18,273 bases of DNA. It comes from CAYTCZ01 sp964436315 (GTDB lineage: Bacteria; Actinomycetota; Thermoleophilia; Gaiellales; Gaiellaceae). How positions within the stretch are numbered: the stretch's first letter is position 1; every line of letters begins with the position of its first letter. The translations under genes and the position numbers were made by a program. Location of the stretch: positions 1-18,273 of the forward strand of contig CAYTCZ010000082.1 of the NCBI GenBank assembly GCA_964436315.1, read 5' to 3'. Of the stretch, positions 5,976 through 13,003 are shown in pieces. The notes beneath the pieces are model-generated. The model was not told the DNA's origin. It did no database searches and saw nothing but the letters and a program-made list of their open reading frames with translations.

Positions 5976-6986
5976 ATGGCCTCGGATCACGCGATCGAGA
6001 CGCAAGAACTCGTCCGCGAGTTCAAAAAGGGTCCGCGCGCCGTTGACGGCGTCGACCTCTACGTCGATCACGGCGAGATCTACGGCTTCCTCGGCCCCAA
6101 CGGCGCCGGCAAGTCGACAACAGTGCTGATGTTGACCACCCTGCTCCCCCCGACGTCGGGGCGAGCTTGGGTCGCGGGGCACGACGTCGTCAAGGAGGGG
6201 CCTGCGGTAAGGGCCGCGATCGGGGCGGCACTGCAGGAAGCGGCCCTCGACCCGCTGCTGACTGCGCGTGAGCATCTCAAGCTCCAGTCGGCACTCCACG
6301 GCCTTTCTCGGGCCGACCGGAACCGGCGATCGGAAGAACTCCTGCGCCGCGTCGGCCTGACGGACGCCGCCGATCGAAAGGTCGGCGGGTATTCCGGCGG
6401 CATGAAACGGCGGCTGGATCTCGCCTTGGCGCTCGTCCACGGCCCACGGATCCTCTTCCTCGACGAGCCGACCACGGGCCTCGATCCGCAGAGCCGCAGC
6501 GCCTTGTGGGATGAAGTTGGTCGCCTCGCTCGCGAGGAAGGCGTGACCGTCTTTCTCACGACCCAGTACCTGGAGGAAGCCGACGTCCTGGCCGACAGGG
6601 TCGGGATCATCGACCACGGACACCTCGTTGCCGAAGGGACTCCGGCCGAGCTCAAGGCCGAGATCGGGCGTCCCCGGCTCGAAGCGATCCCTGCAGATCC
6701 CGCCGAGACCGAAGCAGTCACCGAGGTGCTCTCGCGGTTCGGCAAGCCGTGCGCCGGGTCACACGGCACGATCGCGGTCCGCCTCGACGACGGAGCCGAG
6801 GGCCTCGCCGGGGTGGTCCGGATGCTCGATGCGGAGGGCCTCCAGATTCACGACCTTCAGCTCCACGCTCCCACGCTCGACGACGTCTTCTTGACGAAGA
6901 CGGGCCGCTCGCTCGAAGGCGCAGCCGACGACGAAGAACAGGCCGGACCTGAGCCTGAGGCCACGCCGGAGCCGGCCTCCGCGTAG
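5976..6986 (+). CDS. ABC transporter ATP-binding protein, DrrA-like
   Basis: Cytoplasmic ATPase subunit of an ABC-2 type exporter, 336 aa. Walker A is GPNGAGKST (40-48), the signature is YSGGMKRRLDLA (from 139), Walker B is ILFLDEPTTGLD (159-170). The usual H-loop histidine is Gln197 in TTQYLEEADVLADRV, as is common in the actinobacterial DrrA group. The C-terminal extension (about 230-336) contains the DrrA-type region ending in LHAPTLDDVFLTKTGR, then an acidic Glu/Pro/Ala tail. Homologues export drugs, antibiotics or polysaccharide/lipid precursors; the substrate here cannot be read from sequence. It leads a three-gene operon with two permeases. No strong Shine-Dalgarno precedes the ATG. 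Confidence 0.96.
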   Translation: MASDHAIETQELVREFKKGPRAVDGVDLYVDHGEIYGFLGPNGAGKSTTVLMLTTLLPPTSGRAWVAGHDVVKEGPAVRAAIGAALQEAALDPLLTAREHLKLQSALHGLSRADRNRRSEELLRRVGLTDAADRKVGGYSGGMKRRLDLALALVHGPRILFLDEPTTGLDPQSRSALWDEVGRLAREEGVTVFLTTQYLEEADVLADRVGIIDHGHLVAEGTPAELKAEIGRPRLEAIPADPAETEAVTEVLSRFGKPCAGSHGTIAVRLDDGAEGLAGVVRMLDAEGLQIHDLQLHAPTLDDVFLTKTGRSLEGAADDEEQAGPEPEATPEPASA

Positions 6987-7008
6987 TGCTGCTTTCAGCG
7001 CACTAAGC

Positions 7009-7788
7009 GTGGCGAGTCCGCTCGCACTCCAGGTCAGCTCACTGGCCCGCCGGTCGGCCGTCCGCACCATTCGGCAACCGACGAGCTTCGTCCCTGCCCT
7101 CGTGTTTCCGCTCCTTCTGCTCGCGGTAAATGTCGGTGGTCTCGACTCGGCAACACGCCTTCCTGGGTTTCCGACCGACTCCTTCCTTCAGTTCGCCCTC
7201 GCGTTCATGTTCGTCCAGGGTGCGCTCTTCGCCACGTCGGCGGCCGGGACCGACCTCGCTCGCGATATCCAGACCGGCTTCCTCAATCGTCTTGCCCTGA
7301 CACCACTTCGCGGAACGGCGCTCCTAACGGGACAACTCGCCGGCGTCGCCGTCCTCGGACTCGTGCAGGGAGTGGTCTTCCTGAGCGTTGGCCTGATCGC
7401 CGGTGCAACGCTCGAGGCCGGCTTTGCCGGTGCGGTCCTGATCGTCATCCTTGCGATCTTGATCGCGCTCGCCTTCGGCTCAATTGGAATCTTCATGGCG
7501 CTCCGGACCGGGTCAGGCGAAGCGGTTCAGGGGTTGTTCCCCCTCCTCTTCGTGTTTCTGTTCCTGTCGTCGATGAACCTGCCGCGCGAACTCATCGAGG
7601 CCGATTGGTTTCGAGCGGCGGCAACCGCGAACCCGGTCTCCTATCTCATCGAAGCGATTCGGAGCATGATCATCGAGGGCTGGAACGGGCAGGCGATCGC
7701 TCTCGGATTCGTGATCGCTCTCGTGATTTTCGGACTCGGGCTCGCAGGCGCCGCGATTTCGCTGCCGAGGAGGCTCGCGCGGACGTGA
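7009..7788 (+). CDS. ABC-2 type transporter permease (first)
   Basis: Integral membrane subunit, 259 aa, with six predicted membrane segments at about residues 27-45, 60-80, 105-131, 139-164, 175-191 and 229-252, the standard ABC-2 topology. The FLNRLALTPL and NPVSYLIEAIR motifs (the latter at about 208-218) are typical of DrrB-like permeases. It starts at GTG 7009, 22 bp after the ATPase stop. Its stop overlaps the second permease by 4 nt (GTGA). Together the two permeases would form a heterodimeric channel driven by the upstream ATPase. Confidence 0.94.
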   Translation: MASPLALQVSSLARRSAVRTIRQPTSFVPALVFPLLLLAVNVGGLDSATRLPGFPTDSFLQFALAFMFVQGALFATSAAGTDLARDIQTGFLNRLALTPLRGTALLTGQLAGVAVLGLVQGVVFLSVGLIAGATLEAGFAGAVLIVILAILIALAFGSIGIFMALRTGSGEAVQGLFPLLFVFLFLSSMNLPRELIEADWFRAAATANPVSYLIEAIRSMIIEGWNGQAIALGFVIALVIFGLGLAGAAISLPRRLART

Positions 7789-8561
7789 TCCGTCACCGGT
7801 TGATTGCGATCGCGCTGGCCGTCGCCTGGCGGAACCTGCACAACTACTTCCGAAATCCCTCGCTCTTCCTACCGGGGCTGCTGTTCCCCTTGTTCTTCTT
7901 TGCGGCCTTCGCCGGAGGCCTCTCACGGATCGAGGACGTTCCGGCCTTCGACTTCCCGACGGGGTACACGTCGTTCCAGTACGTCTTCGTGCTGTTGCAG
8001 TCCGCGGCCTTCGGCGGAGTGTTTACGGGGCTCTCGATCGCTCGTGATTTCGAGAGCGGATTCGCACGCCGACTCCTTCTCGCCGCCACTCGTCGCCCTG
8101 GGATCCTGGCCGGGTACACGATGGCCGCGCTCGGGCGCTGGGCGTTCACGGCGTCGGTCGTGACGGTCGTCGCGGTCGCGGTTGGCATGGAGGTCGGTGG
8201 AACCGGCGTCGATCTCTTCGGTCTCTTTGTGATCGCGCTGCTCGTGAACCTGCTCGGCGCTCTTTGGGCCGCAGGAATCGCGATGCGCTTCCGGACGATC
8301 CAGTCCGGCCCCCTGATGCAGGTTCCGGTCTTCATCCTTCTCTTCCTCGCTCCGGTCTACGTGCCGACCGCGCTCCTCGCAGGCTGGATCGAAGCCGTCG
8401 CCCAGGTTAATCCCGTGACCTATCTCCTGGAGGCAGGACGCGGATTCATCTCCGGTGAACCGACTCGGGTCGGGCTCGCCTACGGTCTCGGTCTCGTCCT
8501 CGCGGCCATCTTGCTCCTATGGGCGCTCCGCGGTCTTCGCAAGGCCGAGTCGGCTGGTTAG
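7785..8561 (+). CDS. ABC-2 type transporter permease (second)
   Basis: 258 aa when started at GTG 7785, overlapping the stop of the first permease by 4 nt (GTGA). A longer open frame begins at 7605, but its first 60 codons are antisense-like arginine-rich shadow sequence inside the neighbour, so the short start is preferred. It shares the layout of the first permease: basic N-terminus, segments from about 20-44, 65-90, 108-134, 140-165, 175-195 and 228-250, a FESGFARRLLLAATRR cytoplasmic loop and the NPVTYLLEAGR motif. The pair is probably an ancient duplication. It ends only 6 bp before the convergent glycosidase gene. Confidence 0.93.
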   Translation: MIRHRLIAIALAVAWRNLHNYFRNPSLFLPGLLFPLFFFAAFAGGLSRIEDVPAFDFPTGYTSFQYVFVLLQSAAFGGVFTGLSIARDFESGFARRLLLAATRRPGILAGYTMAALGRWAFTASVVTVVAVAVGMEVGGTGVDLFGLFVIALLVNLLGALWAAGIAMRFRTIQSGPLMQVPVFILLFLAPVYVPTALLAGWIEAVAQVNPVTYLLEAGRGFISGEPTRVGLAYGLGLVLAAILLLWALRGLRKAESAG

Positions 8562-8567
8562 CCCCAA

Positions 8568-9821
8568 CTACAGATCGGCGGCCAGAGTTGCCCAGCCAAA
8601 CTCGGGCGCACCGACCGGAGCCCCGGAAAGTGGATTGAAGAATTCATTGAACCCGCCGTGCTCGACGAGCTCGTGCGAACGGACAACGATCTGCTCGGCG
8701 AGGTCGTCGTACCCGTGCTGACGAAGGCCCTGAACGATGTACCAGTTCGTGTTCATCGAGGTCGGGCCGCGCCAGATGAACCGTGTGCGCCACAAGCGAT
8801 GGTTGGCGCTAAACGTCGGCTCGTCGCGGGCGACCGACGGGACGGGGTAGGTCGTCCAGAACTCCCGCGGATCGGCGAGGTGCTCGACGAGGGCGTCGGC
8901 AACATGCCGCGGCAGGTCGGGGAGAATGAGTGGCATGAGACAGTGGATCGTCTTGACCGACGGGCGGTGGTGTCCCGGCCCCTGGAGGTTGAAGAACAGG
9001 CGGCGTCGCTCGCAGTAGGAGTGCTCCAGAAGCGCAGCGGTGACCGAGTCCGCCCGCTCGGTCGCCCACGTCGCCACGCAATCACGGCCGCATCGCCTCG
9101 CGAGGCGGCTCAAGACACGGAGGCCGTGGCCGTAGATCGCGTTCACGACGACGTCCTCCTGGTGATGGGTGTAGCGGGTAAAGATCCGGTCGAGTTCGTA
9201 GTCGACCAGCTTGTTTTTGAACTGCGCCCAGCGGGGTCGGACAAACATCGAGCCGGCATTCCCATGTCGGATGTTCAGCATTTCGTCGTAGGCAGGGCTG
9301 TGGTCGAGCCCGCTCTCGAACTGCGAAATGATCGAGATGAGCCCGTCGCGATCGGGATCGCGGCGATCGGCGAGGTAGCGGAAGTAGCGCTCCAGCGACG
9401 GCAGGACTTCCTCGAGGTAGGCGTCCCCACCGCCGGCGTCGGCAATTCGCTCGACCGTCTGCGCGATCACCGGCGGCTGAATCCCGGCCGTGTGAGCCGG
9501 CTTCTTCGCGAACGGGAGACCGCCGCCGTGTTGGCTTTCGAGGAAGTGCCAGGAGAACGGCGACACTCGCGCCTGATTCCAGAAGACGACGTGGGGGATC
9601 ATGCCTTCCTCGTCCTGCCAGTCGAGGAGTCCTCCGAGCTCAGCAGCTGCCCGTTTCCAGTCGGCGTGTGTCCACACGATCGAGTGAAAGCACGAGTCCC
9701 AGAACCACTGGAACGGATAGGGGCGAATCGAGGGGACACTGAAGACGTACGGGCGGCCGTCCCTCGTTGCGGTCTGGGTGTTTGCCGCCAAGCGGCGAAG
9801 TGCAGCTGCGAGCATTGGCAC
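8568..9821 (-). CDS. GH63/mannosylglycerate-hydrolase-like glycosidase
   Basis: A 417-aa soluble (alpha/alpha)6-barrel type glycoside hydrolase; no signal peptide is seen. Motifs match the MGH1-like group of GH63: QWFWDSCFHSIVW (about 38-50), GMIPHVVFW, QPPVIAQ, then the ESGLDHSPAYDEM block (from about 168) that carries the probable general acid region, FIWRGPTSMNTNWYIVQGL, and FNEFFNPLSG near the C-terminus with the likely general base glutamate. Relatives hydrolyse mannosylglycerate or glucosylglycerate, or trim alpha-glucosides; the substrate is inferred only. The start is GTG 9821 (ATG 9815 is an alternative); a TGA lies upstream in frame. It stands alone, so it may recycle a compatible solute. 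Confidence 0.88.
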   Translation of the reverse strand: MPMLAAALRRLAANTQTATRDGRPYVFSVPSIRPYPFQWFWDSCFHSIVWTHADWKRAAAELGGLLDWQDEEGMIPHVVFWNQARVSPFSWHFLESQHGGGLPFAKKPAHTAGIQPPVIAQTVERIADAGGGDAYLEEVLPSLERYFRYLADRRDPDRDGLISIISQFESGLDHSPAYDEMLNIRHGNAGSMFVRPRWAQFKNKLVDYELDRIFTRYTHHQEDVVVNAIYGHGLRVLSRLARRCGRDCVATWATERADSVTAALLEHSYCERRRLFFNLQGPGHHRPSVKTIHCLMPLILPDLPRHVADALVEHLADPREFWTTYPVPSVARDEPTFSANHRLWRTRFIWRGPTSMNTNWYIVQGLRQHGYDDLAEQIVVRSHELVEHGGFNEFFNPLSGAPVGAPEFGWATLAADL

Positions 9822-9901
9822 CTGGATGGGGAGATGCGTCGAGGCGCGGACCGGGCGGCGCCCAGGTCCTGTTCAGGCCGTGATTCTTACAGGCCCGCGG
9901 G

Positions 9902-10012
9902 CTAGCGCACCGTCGGCCGACTGCTGGGTCGGCCGGTCGGCCAGAAGAACGCCGCCGCCGCGACTGCGTGCGCGACGATCGAAAAGGCGACAACAAGTTT
10001 GAGCTTCCGCAC
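9902..10012 (-). CDS. Candidate 36-aa membrane peptide
   Basis: A tiny frame with GTG start at 10012, preceded by GGAGGA (10017-10022) at a 4-bp spacing. The peptide has a basic start (VRKLK), one hydrophobic segment (LVVAFSIVAHAVAAAAFFW) and a short arginine-rich tail, so it would be a single-pass membrane peptide or a secretion-signal-like leader. No family is recognised. It lies upstream of the glycosidase on the same strand. Coding status is uncertain because the support is only the ribosome site plus hydrophobicity. Confidence 0.35.
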   Translation of the reverse strand: MRKLKLVVAFSIVAHAVAAAAFFWPTGRPSSRPTVR

Positions 10013-10100
10013 TGCTTCCTCCGAGTGCCTTGTAACGCCTGTATCGGCTTCGCGGGCGCTGCCTTTAGTCCTTCCTTAGGACAGTCTTTCGACAGATCGC

Positions 10101-10117
10101 GTCGGTCGGAGACCGAC
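10101..10117. other. 7-bp stem hairpin after the toxin remnant
   Basis: GTCGGTC and GACCGAC pair around a GGA loop, 20 bp beyond the stop of the minus-strand MazF-like remnant. It could be a weak terminator of that gene; there is no T run on either strand. Confidence 0.35.
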
Positions 10118-10136
10118 GTCACGTGAGGTGCCGCGC

Positions 10137-10337
10137 TCAGAGCCCGTATACGAGCGTTAGCACCTCGTCGAGGGAGCGGAGTTCTTTTGCGTCCAGCAGC
10201 CCGACAGATCGTCCGAGGCGATGTGGATCCATGACCGTCGTCTGCTCGACAAGGACTCGCGTATCGCGTATCACGGCCTTGGAGTGTGATCGTCGGACGA
10301 AAACGCGGCGGTCGGGCGCTCGTCGACGTCGGCGCAT
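10137..10337 (-). pseudogene. C-terminal remnant of MazF/PemK-type toxin
   Basis: The last about 45 codons read RDTRVLVEQTTVMDP, then HRLGRSVGLLDAKELRSLDE and VLTLVYGL, which is the characteristic C-terminal part of MazF/PemK-family mRNA interferases ('D-x-x-V-L-V-E-Q ... D-x-x-R-L-G-x-x-V-G-x-L ... D-x-x-L-x-L-x-L-G-L'). The N-terminal half with the catalytic SH3-like barrel is not present in frame: the frame is closed by a TAG a few codons above the nominal ATG at 10337, and stops continue toward the sequence gap at 10389. No antitoxin gene is visible nearby. It is probably a decayed toxin-antitoxin locus, or a gene broken by assembly errors next to the gap. Confidence 0.6.
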
Positions 10338-10388
10338 GTGGCACGAATCGTGCTACAGGACGTCAGACTAGGGTTCCGGCATGCAGTC

Positions 10389-10488
10389 NNNNNNNNNNNN
10401 NNNNNNNNNNNNNNNNNNNNNNNNNNNNNNNNNNNNNNNNNNNNNNNNNNNNNNNNNNNNNNNNNNNNNNNNNNNNNNNNNNNNNNNN
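10389..10488. other. Assembly gap of 100 N
   Basis: Exactly 100 unknown bases, the conventional placeholder for a scaffold join of unestimated length. The true distance, and even the adjacency, of the two sides is uncertain. Confidence 0.98.
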
Positions 10489-10500
10489 CAGGAGCTCACG

Positions 10501-11472
10501 CTGAGAGCCGTCGTCTTCACCGGCGCCGGCGGTAACGAGGTTGTCCGAATCGAGGAGCGGTCGGACCCTGAGCCCGGATCCGAGGAGGTCGTGGTCAGAG
10601 CGCGTTTCGCCGGGCTCAATCCGGCCGACACCGTTCAGCGTGCCGGCCACTATCCCGCTCCGCCGGGTTCGCCTCCGGATATCCCGGGGCTCGAGGTCGC
10701 CGGGACCGTCACGGCGAGCGGTTCGCGTGTGACGGCTTGGGAGCCCGACGATCGGGTGTTCGGTCTCGTCGGAGGAGGCGGCCTGGCGGACACGGTGACC
10801 GTTCACGAACGACATCTCGTCCGAGTGCCAGGTCGGCTGTCAGAGGAAGAGGCAGCAGCGGTGCCCGAGGCGTTCATCACCGCTCACGACGCGATCGCGA
10901 GCCAAGCCGGGCTCAGACCCGGCGAGACTCTCCTCGTTCACGGAGCAGCCGGTGGCGTCGGGTCTGCCGCAATCCAGATTGGACGGCGCATAGGGGCGCG
11001 GCCGGTCGGAACGACCCGCTCGCCCGAGGCGGCGTCACTCGTGACGGATCTCGGAGGCGAGGCGCTCCCGAGTAAGGGTTTCGCCGATCAGGTTCTCGAA
11101 CTGACGGACGGGGCCGGCGCCGACGTCATCCTCGAGCTCGTCGGTGCCCCCAACTTCCCGGAGAATCTGAAAGCGCTGGCACCCAAGGGGCGGATCGTGG
11201 TTGTCGGTGTCGGAGCCGGACACGAGATTCAACTCCCGCTCCGAGCCTTGATGGGAAAGCGTGCGTCAATCCGCGGCACCCTCCTGCGAGCGCGGCCGCT
11301 CGAGGAGAAGGCGCTCGCCGTTCGGGCCTTTGGTCGTGAGGTCGTTCCTGGTCTTGCCGACGGAAGCATGAAGGCCGTCATCGACTCGGTCTTCCCCGTG
11401 GACGGGATCGCCGACGCCTTCGATCGCCTCGACAGACGCGGCAAGCTCGGCAAGGTGCTCGTCGAGTTCTAG
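10501..11472 (+). CDS. Quinone oxidoreductase-like zinc-independent alcohol dehydrogenase family protein
   Basis: NAD(P)H-dependent medium-chain dehydrogenase/reductase, about 323 aa, of the quinone oxidoreductase (QOR/zeta-crystallin) branch. The GroES-like N-terminal part contains FAGLNPADTVQRAGHYP and DIPGLEVAGTV; the Rossmann domain has HGAAGGVGSAAIQIG (about 147-161), the NADPH-binding AAxGGVGxxA motif. The structural zinc cysteines are absent, as expected for QORs. Homologues begin MRAVV; here the codon at that place is CTG 10501, with AGGAG six bases upstream, so a rare CTG start or a start hidden in the adjacent gap is needed. The stop is 3 bp from the convergent DUF3179 gene. Confidence 0.9.
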   Translation: MRAVVFTGAGGNEVVRIEERSDPEPGSEEVVVRARFAGLNPADTVQRAGHYPAPPGSPPDIPGLEVAGTVTASGSRVTAWEPDDRVFGLVGGGGLADTVTVHERHLVRVPGRLSEEEAAAVPEAFITAHDAIASQAGLRPGETLLVHGAAGGVGSAAIQIGRRIGARPVGTTRSPEAASLVTDLGGEALPSKGFADQVLELTDGAGADVILELVGAPNFPENLKALAPKGRIVVVGVGAGHEIQLPLRALMGKRASIRGTLLRARPLEEKALAVRAFGREVVPGLADGSMKAVIDSVFPVDGIADAFDRLDRRGKLGKVLVEF

Positions 11473-11475
11473 CGT

Positions 11476-12164
11476 CTAGCCGCTGTCCGAGCCGCTCGGG
11501 AGGTAGACCTCGAGACCAGGGCTGGCGCCGGCGAGCGAGAACCAAAAGCCGCGCCGCGTCGGGAGGGGCTCGAGCTGCGTGCCCTCGAGCTCTCCGGAGA
11601 CCGCCCGGCCGGAGGAATCCCACCGACTCTCGGTCTCATCGTCGACGACACCCTCATCGGTGATCCGAAATGTCAACGACCTACCGTCCACAGCCGCCTC
11701 GTACGCCGAGGCGAAGCCGCTCTGGCGGGAGAAGACGACGATCGGACGACCGCCAAGCTCGTCGTTGACTGCGACGTCGCCAATCAGCCCCGGAGGGTAG
11801 GCGCGTACCGCCTCGCCCACTTCGACCACCACGACGATCTCGCTCGCGCGAAGGCGCGCGTCGAGCTTGTCCTCGTTTACCGGAAACGGGAAGTTGCCGC
11901 GGTCGAGTTGCTCGGCGTACGGTCCGAACAGATCCGTGGGCGGAGAACTGTCGGCAAACCGCTGCTCTCCGTCGGCGATCAGGACCGCCTGTCGGGGTGG
12001 TCTGACAACCAGTCTCCCCACGTCGCTACCGTCGACGGTAAGACATCGAGTCGCGCGCCCGTCAAGTCGCCGACGATCGCCTCTCCGCCGCATGCGGCGG
12101 CACGCAGTGCCACCGTGACGATCAGGAAAACCGAGAGCGCGAGACGACTACGAGCGAGCGTCAC
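11476..12164 (-). pseudogene. DUF3179-family lipoprotein-like gene, frameshifted
   Basis: Two adjoining frames make one gene. Upstream frame, GTG 12164 to stop 11979: hydrophobic signal segment RLALSVFLIVTVALRAAAC with a possible lipobox Cys25, then GDLTGARLDVLPSTVATWGDWLSDHPD, the start of a DUF3179-type core. Downstream frame to 11476: QAVLIADGEQRF, AVRAYPPGLIGDVAVNDELGGRPIVV, DDETESRWDSSGRAVSGEL, GTQLEPLP. They join if one base is missing near 11988-11996. DUF3179 function is unknown. The cysteine motif often found after GGRP-x-x-V in the family is replaced here by SRQSGFAS. The gene start overlaps the end of the upstream membrane protein by 17 bp. Frameshift or assembly error cannot be told apart. 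Confidence 0.75.
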
Positions 12165-12642
12165 CGGGTGTTCGGCGCCCGAAGAGCGAGAGTCCGAAGG
12201 CGCCGATCGCGGCCCCGAGGAGCCCTCCAACGATGACCTCGAACCAGACTCCGCCGGGGAGCCCCTCGACCAGAGTCGCATGTGGCTCGCTATCGAGCAC
12301 CAGGATCGCCACCCAGCCGAGCCCGATCGCGACCAGGCCCGAACCGCCTGCCACGAACATGCCGAGGCGATCGAGGGGACGCTGCGTCATCCATCGCACC
12401 AGCAATCCCGGAGCCATTGCACCGACAAGGGGGGCGAAGTGGTACGTCTTGCCAGTCCATGCCGTAAGCCCAACCCACGCGCCCGAAACGAGGAGTGCGA
12501 GCGCAAACCCGTACAGGTACGGACGCCAGCCCGCCTCGGGCCGCCGGGCGCCGGAACGACTCTCAAACAAGCTGGCGATCCGGCGAGGAGAATCGGCGGT
12601 GGCCACGCCCGTTCGATGCCGCACCCAAGTCGCCCGTCGCAT
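12148..12642 (-). CDS. Four-segment membrane protein of unknown function
   Basis: 164 aa with four hydrophobic segments at about residues 42-62, 69-83 (weak), 93-116 and 132-154, and a long basic, arginine-rich N-terminus of 40 residues. No family is recognised. The ATG at 12642 is the first start; GTG codons a few residues later are alternatives, and the arginine-rich leader suggests that the real start may be downstream. It overlaps the DUF3179-type gene by 17 bp on the same strand, so the two probably form an operon and may function at the cell envelope together. Confidence 0.7.
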   Translation of the reverse strand: MRRATWVRHRTGVATADSPRRIASLFESRSGARRPEAGWRPYLYGFALALLVSGAWVGLTAWTGKTYHFAPLVGAMAPGLLVRWMTQRPLDRLGMFVAGGSGLVAIGLGWVAILVLDSEPHATLVEGLPGGVWFEVIVGGLLGAAIGAFGLSLFGRRTPGDARS

Positions 12643-12725
12643 GAGAACGGTCGCGACGGATCGGATGGGTCAGGGTTGCCTCTCGGCGCACCAAAGATTC
12701 TGAGCATGTCTTCCGCGGGGACCTC

Positions 12726-13003
12726 GTGCGGCTGAAGCGGGCCTTTCTGGTCGTGGGACTGCTTGTCGCAGGCCTCCTCGTCGCTGCCGGCTGCGGCGGT
12801 GGCGATGACACCCAACGCGAGCGACGAACCCGTCGCGGCGGAGCCCGCAACCCGCATATCTCCTTCTTCCAGCAGACGGACGGGGGAGCCGGGACCTCGT
12901 CTCACTCAAGCTCGACTCGGAGAACGTCCCGCACATCGCGACGGACGAGGTTACCGCCGCCTCACCTCTCGACGGGGTCGTCTTCTACGTCACCCTGTCT
13001 TGA
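12726..13003 (+). pseudogene. Small lipoprotein gene, apparently frameshifted
   Basis: From GTG 12726 the product opens with a model lipoprotein signal: basic VRLKR, a hydrophobic run and lipobox LVAAGC with Cys23, followed by GGGDD. Soon after, the frame turns arginine/serine-rich. A second frame then reads plausibly (NASDEPVAAEPATRI) and a third reads well to the stop at 13001 (LVSLKLDSENVPHIATDEV, TAASPLDGVVFYVTLS). One or two single-base shifts would restore a lipoprotein of about 90 residues with a small beta-rich domain. No family is recognised. It overlaps the convergent hydroxylase small-subunit gene by 14 bp. It may be a genuine pseudogene, or low-quality sequence. Confidence 0.5.

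Larger units (their letters stand above)
9822..10136. other. Intergenic region between glycosidase and toxin remnant
   Basis: This 315-bp stretch holds the candidate membrane peptide and two hairpins: GTCCT-TCCTT-AGGAC (10068-10082) and GTCGGTC-GGA-GACCGAC (10101-10117). Neither is followed by a convincing T tract. The long open frame crossing this region on the minus strand has shadow-like composition and was not called. Confidence 0.5.

Noticed and set aside
7605..7784. 60-codon N-terminal extension of the second permease
   Set aside because: Arg/Ser-rich and out of frame inside the first permease; the GTG at 7785 gives a normal length and a GTGA overlap.
9640..10344. 234-aa minus-strand frame
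   Set aside because: Overlaps the glycosidase and the MazF-like remnant in another frame, with Pro/Arg/Ser-rich composition and no motif.
11908..12735. 275-aa plus-strand frame
   Set aside because: Antisense to the DUF3179-type and membrane-protein genes; hydrophilic shadow composition.
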